Shown piece by piece: positions 63,027-64,000 of a stretch of 64,000 bases of DNA. The position numbers and the translations under genes were made by a program. Source of the stretch: Callipepla californica brunnescens (lineage: Eukaryota > Chordata > Aves > Galliformes > Odontophoridae); the NCBI GenBank assembly GCA_023055505.1, contig JALIRH010000122.1, positions 372,001-436,000 on the forward strand. The letters run 5' to 3'. Numbering within the stretch: the stretch's first letter is position 1; each line of letters opens with the position of its first letter. Under the pieces are notes generated by a model. The model had not been told where the DNA came from, ran no database searches, and saw only the letters and a list, made by a program, of their open reading frames with translations.

Positions 63027-63363
63027 TGTAGGGCAAATAACCCCAAGGAAAGCACTTCAAGGAAGTTAGTGCGAAAGGATGGTATATTTTTGGTAGGCTT
63101 TAAGTAGATGGTATACAAATAAATAGCAAAAGAGATTGGCTAACCTTGATGATGGTTGGGGCCCGCCGATAACTCCACCAGGGAGGGATCTCCAACAAGA
63201 GATCCTTCCCTGCTGGTGGTCAGCCCTTAAATGGGGTCTTGGGAGAGGTGGAGTCAAACTCCACCCCTTTCAATCACACTCAGTTGTGCCCCTGCAGCTG
63301 ACTCAGGGCTTGCCTCAGGTGATCAATCAGTGGTTCAGGCCGTGATTCAACAGTTCCCATACA
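63027..63363 (-). repeat. 3' LTR of the second ERV copy (337 bp)
   Basis: This is the reverse complement of the family LTR and has the same 337-bp length as the intronic copy. It shares some variants with the solo LTRs (GTTGAATCACGGCC, ATTGATCACC) and others with the intronic provirus (CTAACTTCCTTGAAGTGCTT). This makes it intermediate between the two subfamilies. Confidence 0.93.
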
Positions 63364-63394
63364 CTCCACCCCTTCACGACATGAACCACTGATT
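63325..63394 (-). other. Inverted repeat at the PPT/LTR junction, second copy
   Basis: Arms at 63325-63344 and 63375-63394 pair at 18 of 20 positions around a 30-nt loop holding the PPT and U3 end. This is the same architecture as at 19834-19903. Confidence 0.7.
63364..63375 (-). other. Polypurine tract of the second ERV copy
   Basis: CTCCACCCCTTC on the plus strand is the reverse complement of the PPT found at 19853-19864. It directly abuts the LTR. Confidence 0.85.
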
Positions 63395-63438
63395 AAGTAA
63401 TTATAGGTTGAGCCCTCCTTAATACAGAGACCCAATAT

Positions 63439-63471
63439 ATCGCGACGTTTTACATAATAACCCGTCGCGAT
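63439..63471 (-). other. CpG-rich hairpin, second copy
   Basis: The arms ATCGCGACG (63439-63447) and CGTCGCGAT (63463-63471) flank a 15-nt loop and are identical to the hairpin at 19757-19789. Confidence 0.75.
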
Positions 63472-63692
63472 GTGTATCGATGTAATCTGGGATGAGTGAT
63501 GATCAGCGTATGGCTTGTGTTCTTCCTTGGGCCAGTGCTCGGTGGTGCCTACTGGAAGCACGCGGTCATGTTGTGCAGGTCCATCCTACTCTTCATCAGT
63601 CCCAGGTAGACCATCACCGGATGTTGCACATGATCTTATAGCAACTCTGGAACTCAGCAGCATCATTTGGTTCCCTCCGGTGACTCATAGAC

Positions 63693-64000
63693 TCATGGGG
63701 AGTAATATAGATGTTTCAAAGGTACCAGGAGGGGGAGGTCCGCTCTCCAGGGTAAGATACAGGCCGTATTCCTGTCTTGGGTCAACACTTCAGCTTGTAC
63801 AGGGGCATGCCCTGGCCGCCTGTACCAAACTTTTCGGCCCGATGTCTGTGGCTGCATGATTAGATCAGGCACTAGAGGAGGTGTCCTGATCTGCCACAGA
63901 GACATGATAGGGGTTCCTTTAGGAATAAAGACTGGAGTGTTGACCACAATATCAATAGGCCATGTACCAATTACCGGAGGGACTACCGAACCTCCCACCT
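63693..64000 (-). CDS. pol: ERV pol C-terminus (partial)
   Basis: The frame is open from the window edge to a stop at 63693 and covers the last ~102 residues of pol. It includes [20 protein letters not shown] and ends [11 protein letters not shown]. It differs from the intronic copy at few residues (for example Thr to Ile and Val to Met). The protease, RT, RNase H and integrase parts would lie to the right of the window. Confidence 0.88.
   Translation of the reverse strand, partial: VGGSVVPPVIGTWPIDIVVNTPVFIPKGTPIMSLWQIRTPPLVPDLIMQPQTSGRKVWYRRPGHAPVQAEVLTQDRNTACILPWRADLPLLVPLKHLYYSP

Larger units (their letters stand above)
63027..64000 (-). mobile_element. Second ERV copy of the same family, minus strand (partial, cut by window edge)
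   Basis: On the minus strand this reads pol C terminus, 3' noncoding segment, PPT and 3' LTR. Both the hairpin and the inverted repeat described for the intronic copy are conserved. Whether the rest of the element is intact lies beyond position 64000. The five bases left of the LTR are ACTGG, and the matching duplication would be expected outside the window. Confidence 0.92.

Overview
This is a vertebrate nuclear window, almost certainly from a bird and most likely a galliform such as chicken. It combines a split vertebrate gene with a CpG-island first exon, many CR1 retrotransposon ends (several with the 8-bp terminal tandem repeat), and a young LTR retrovirus family present as full, partial and solo copies. 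No bacterial or phage features are seen.

The only host gene I can support is IPMK (inositol polyphosphate multikinase), on the + strand. It has six coding exons (1774-2020, 5927-6012, 25251-25347, 29927-30099, 33118-33199, 34058-34692). These join with GT/AG introns and consistent phases into a 439-residue protein with the PxxxDxKxG inositol-kinase motif, the [10 protein letters not shown] motif and the C-terminal IDFAH motif. The region upstream of exon 1 (1-1480) has no recognisable exon. The mammalian head-to-head neighbour CISD1 is not visible. From about 35 kb to the right edge I see no host gene, which fits the gene-poor interval known 3' of IPMK in mammals.

Intron 2 carries a complete, env-less endogenous retrovirus at 14174-20201, in the same orientation as IPMK. 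It has two 337-bp LTRs that differ at three positions, a 5-bp GTATT target duplication, a gag frame split by one in-frame TAG, and an intact 1127-codon pro-pol frame (protease, RT with YIDD, RNase H, integrase with HHCC and D,D35E). Pol lies in the -1 frame relative to gag and has a C-terminal barrel-like extension. Only 329 bp separate pol from the 3' LTR, so there is no env. A second copy on the minus strand enters the window from the right edge (63027-64000). Two near-identical solo LTRs lie in opposite orientation at 45286-45618 and 56884-57216, and an older diverged relative is at 39091-39386. The family resembles, but is not proven to be, the chicken ENS/Soprano-type elements. A 5-bp duplication, the absence of env and the post-integrase extension suggest ERV-L-like (class III) affinity.

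The most interesting material is structural and sits in this family: a large hairpin near the predicted LTR transcription start, a 20-nt inverted repeat that places the polypurine tract and U3 end in a 30-nt loop, a CpG-rich 9-bp hairpin between pol and the 3' LTR, a duplicated polypurine-like motif inside U3, a strong splice donor in each LTR, and no AATAAA/ATTAAA in the LTR. The rest of the window is intron and intergenic DNA with CR1 fragments, microsatellites and a probable solo LTR of a different family near 44 kb.
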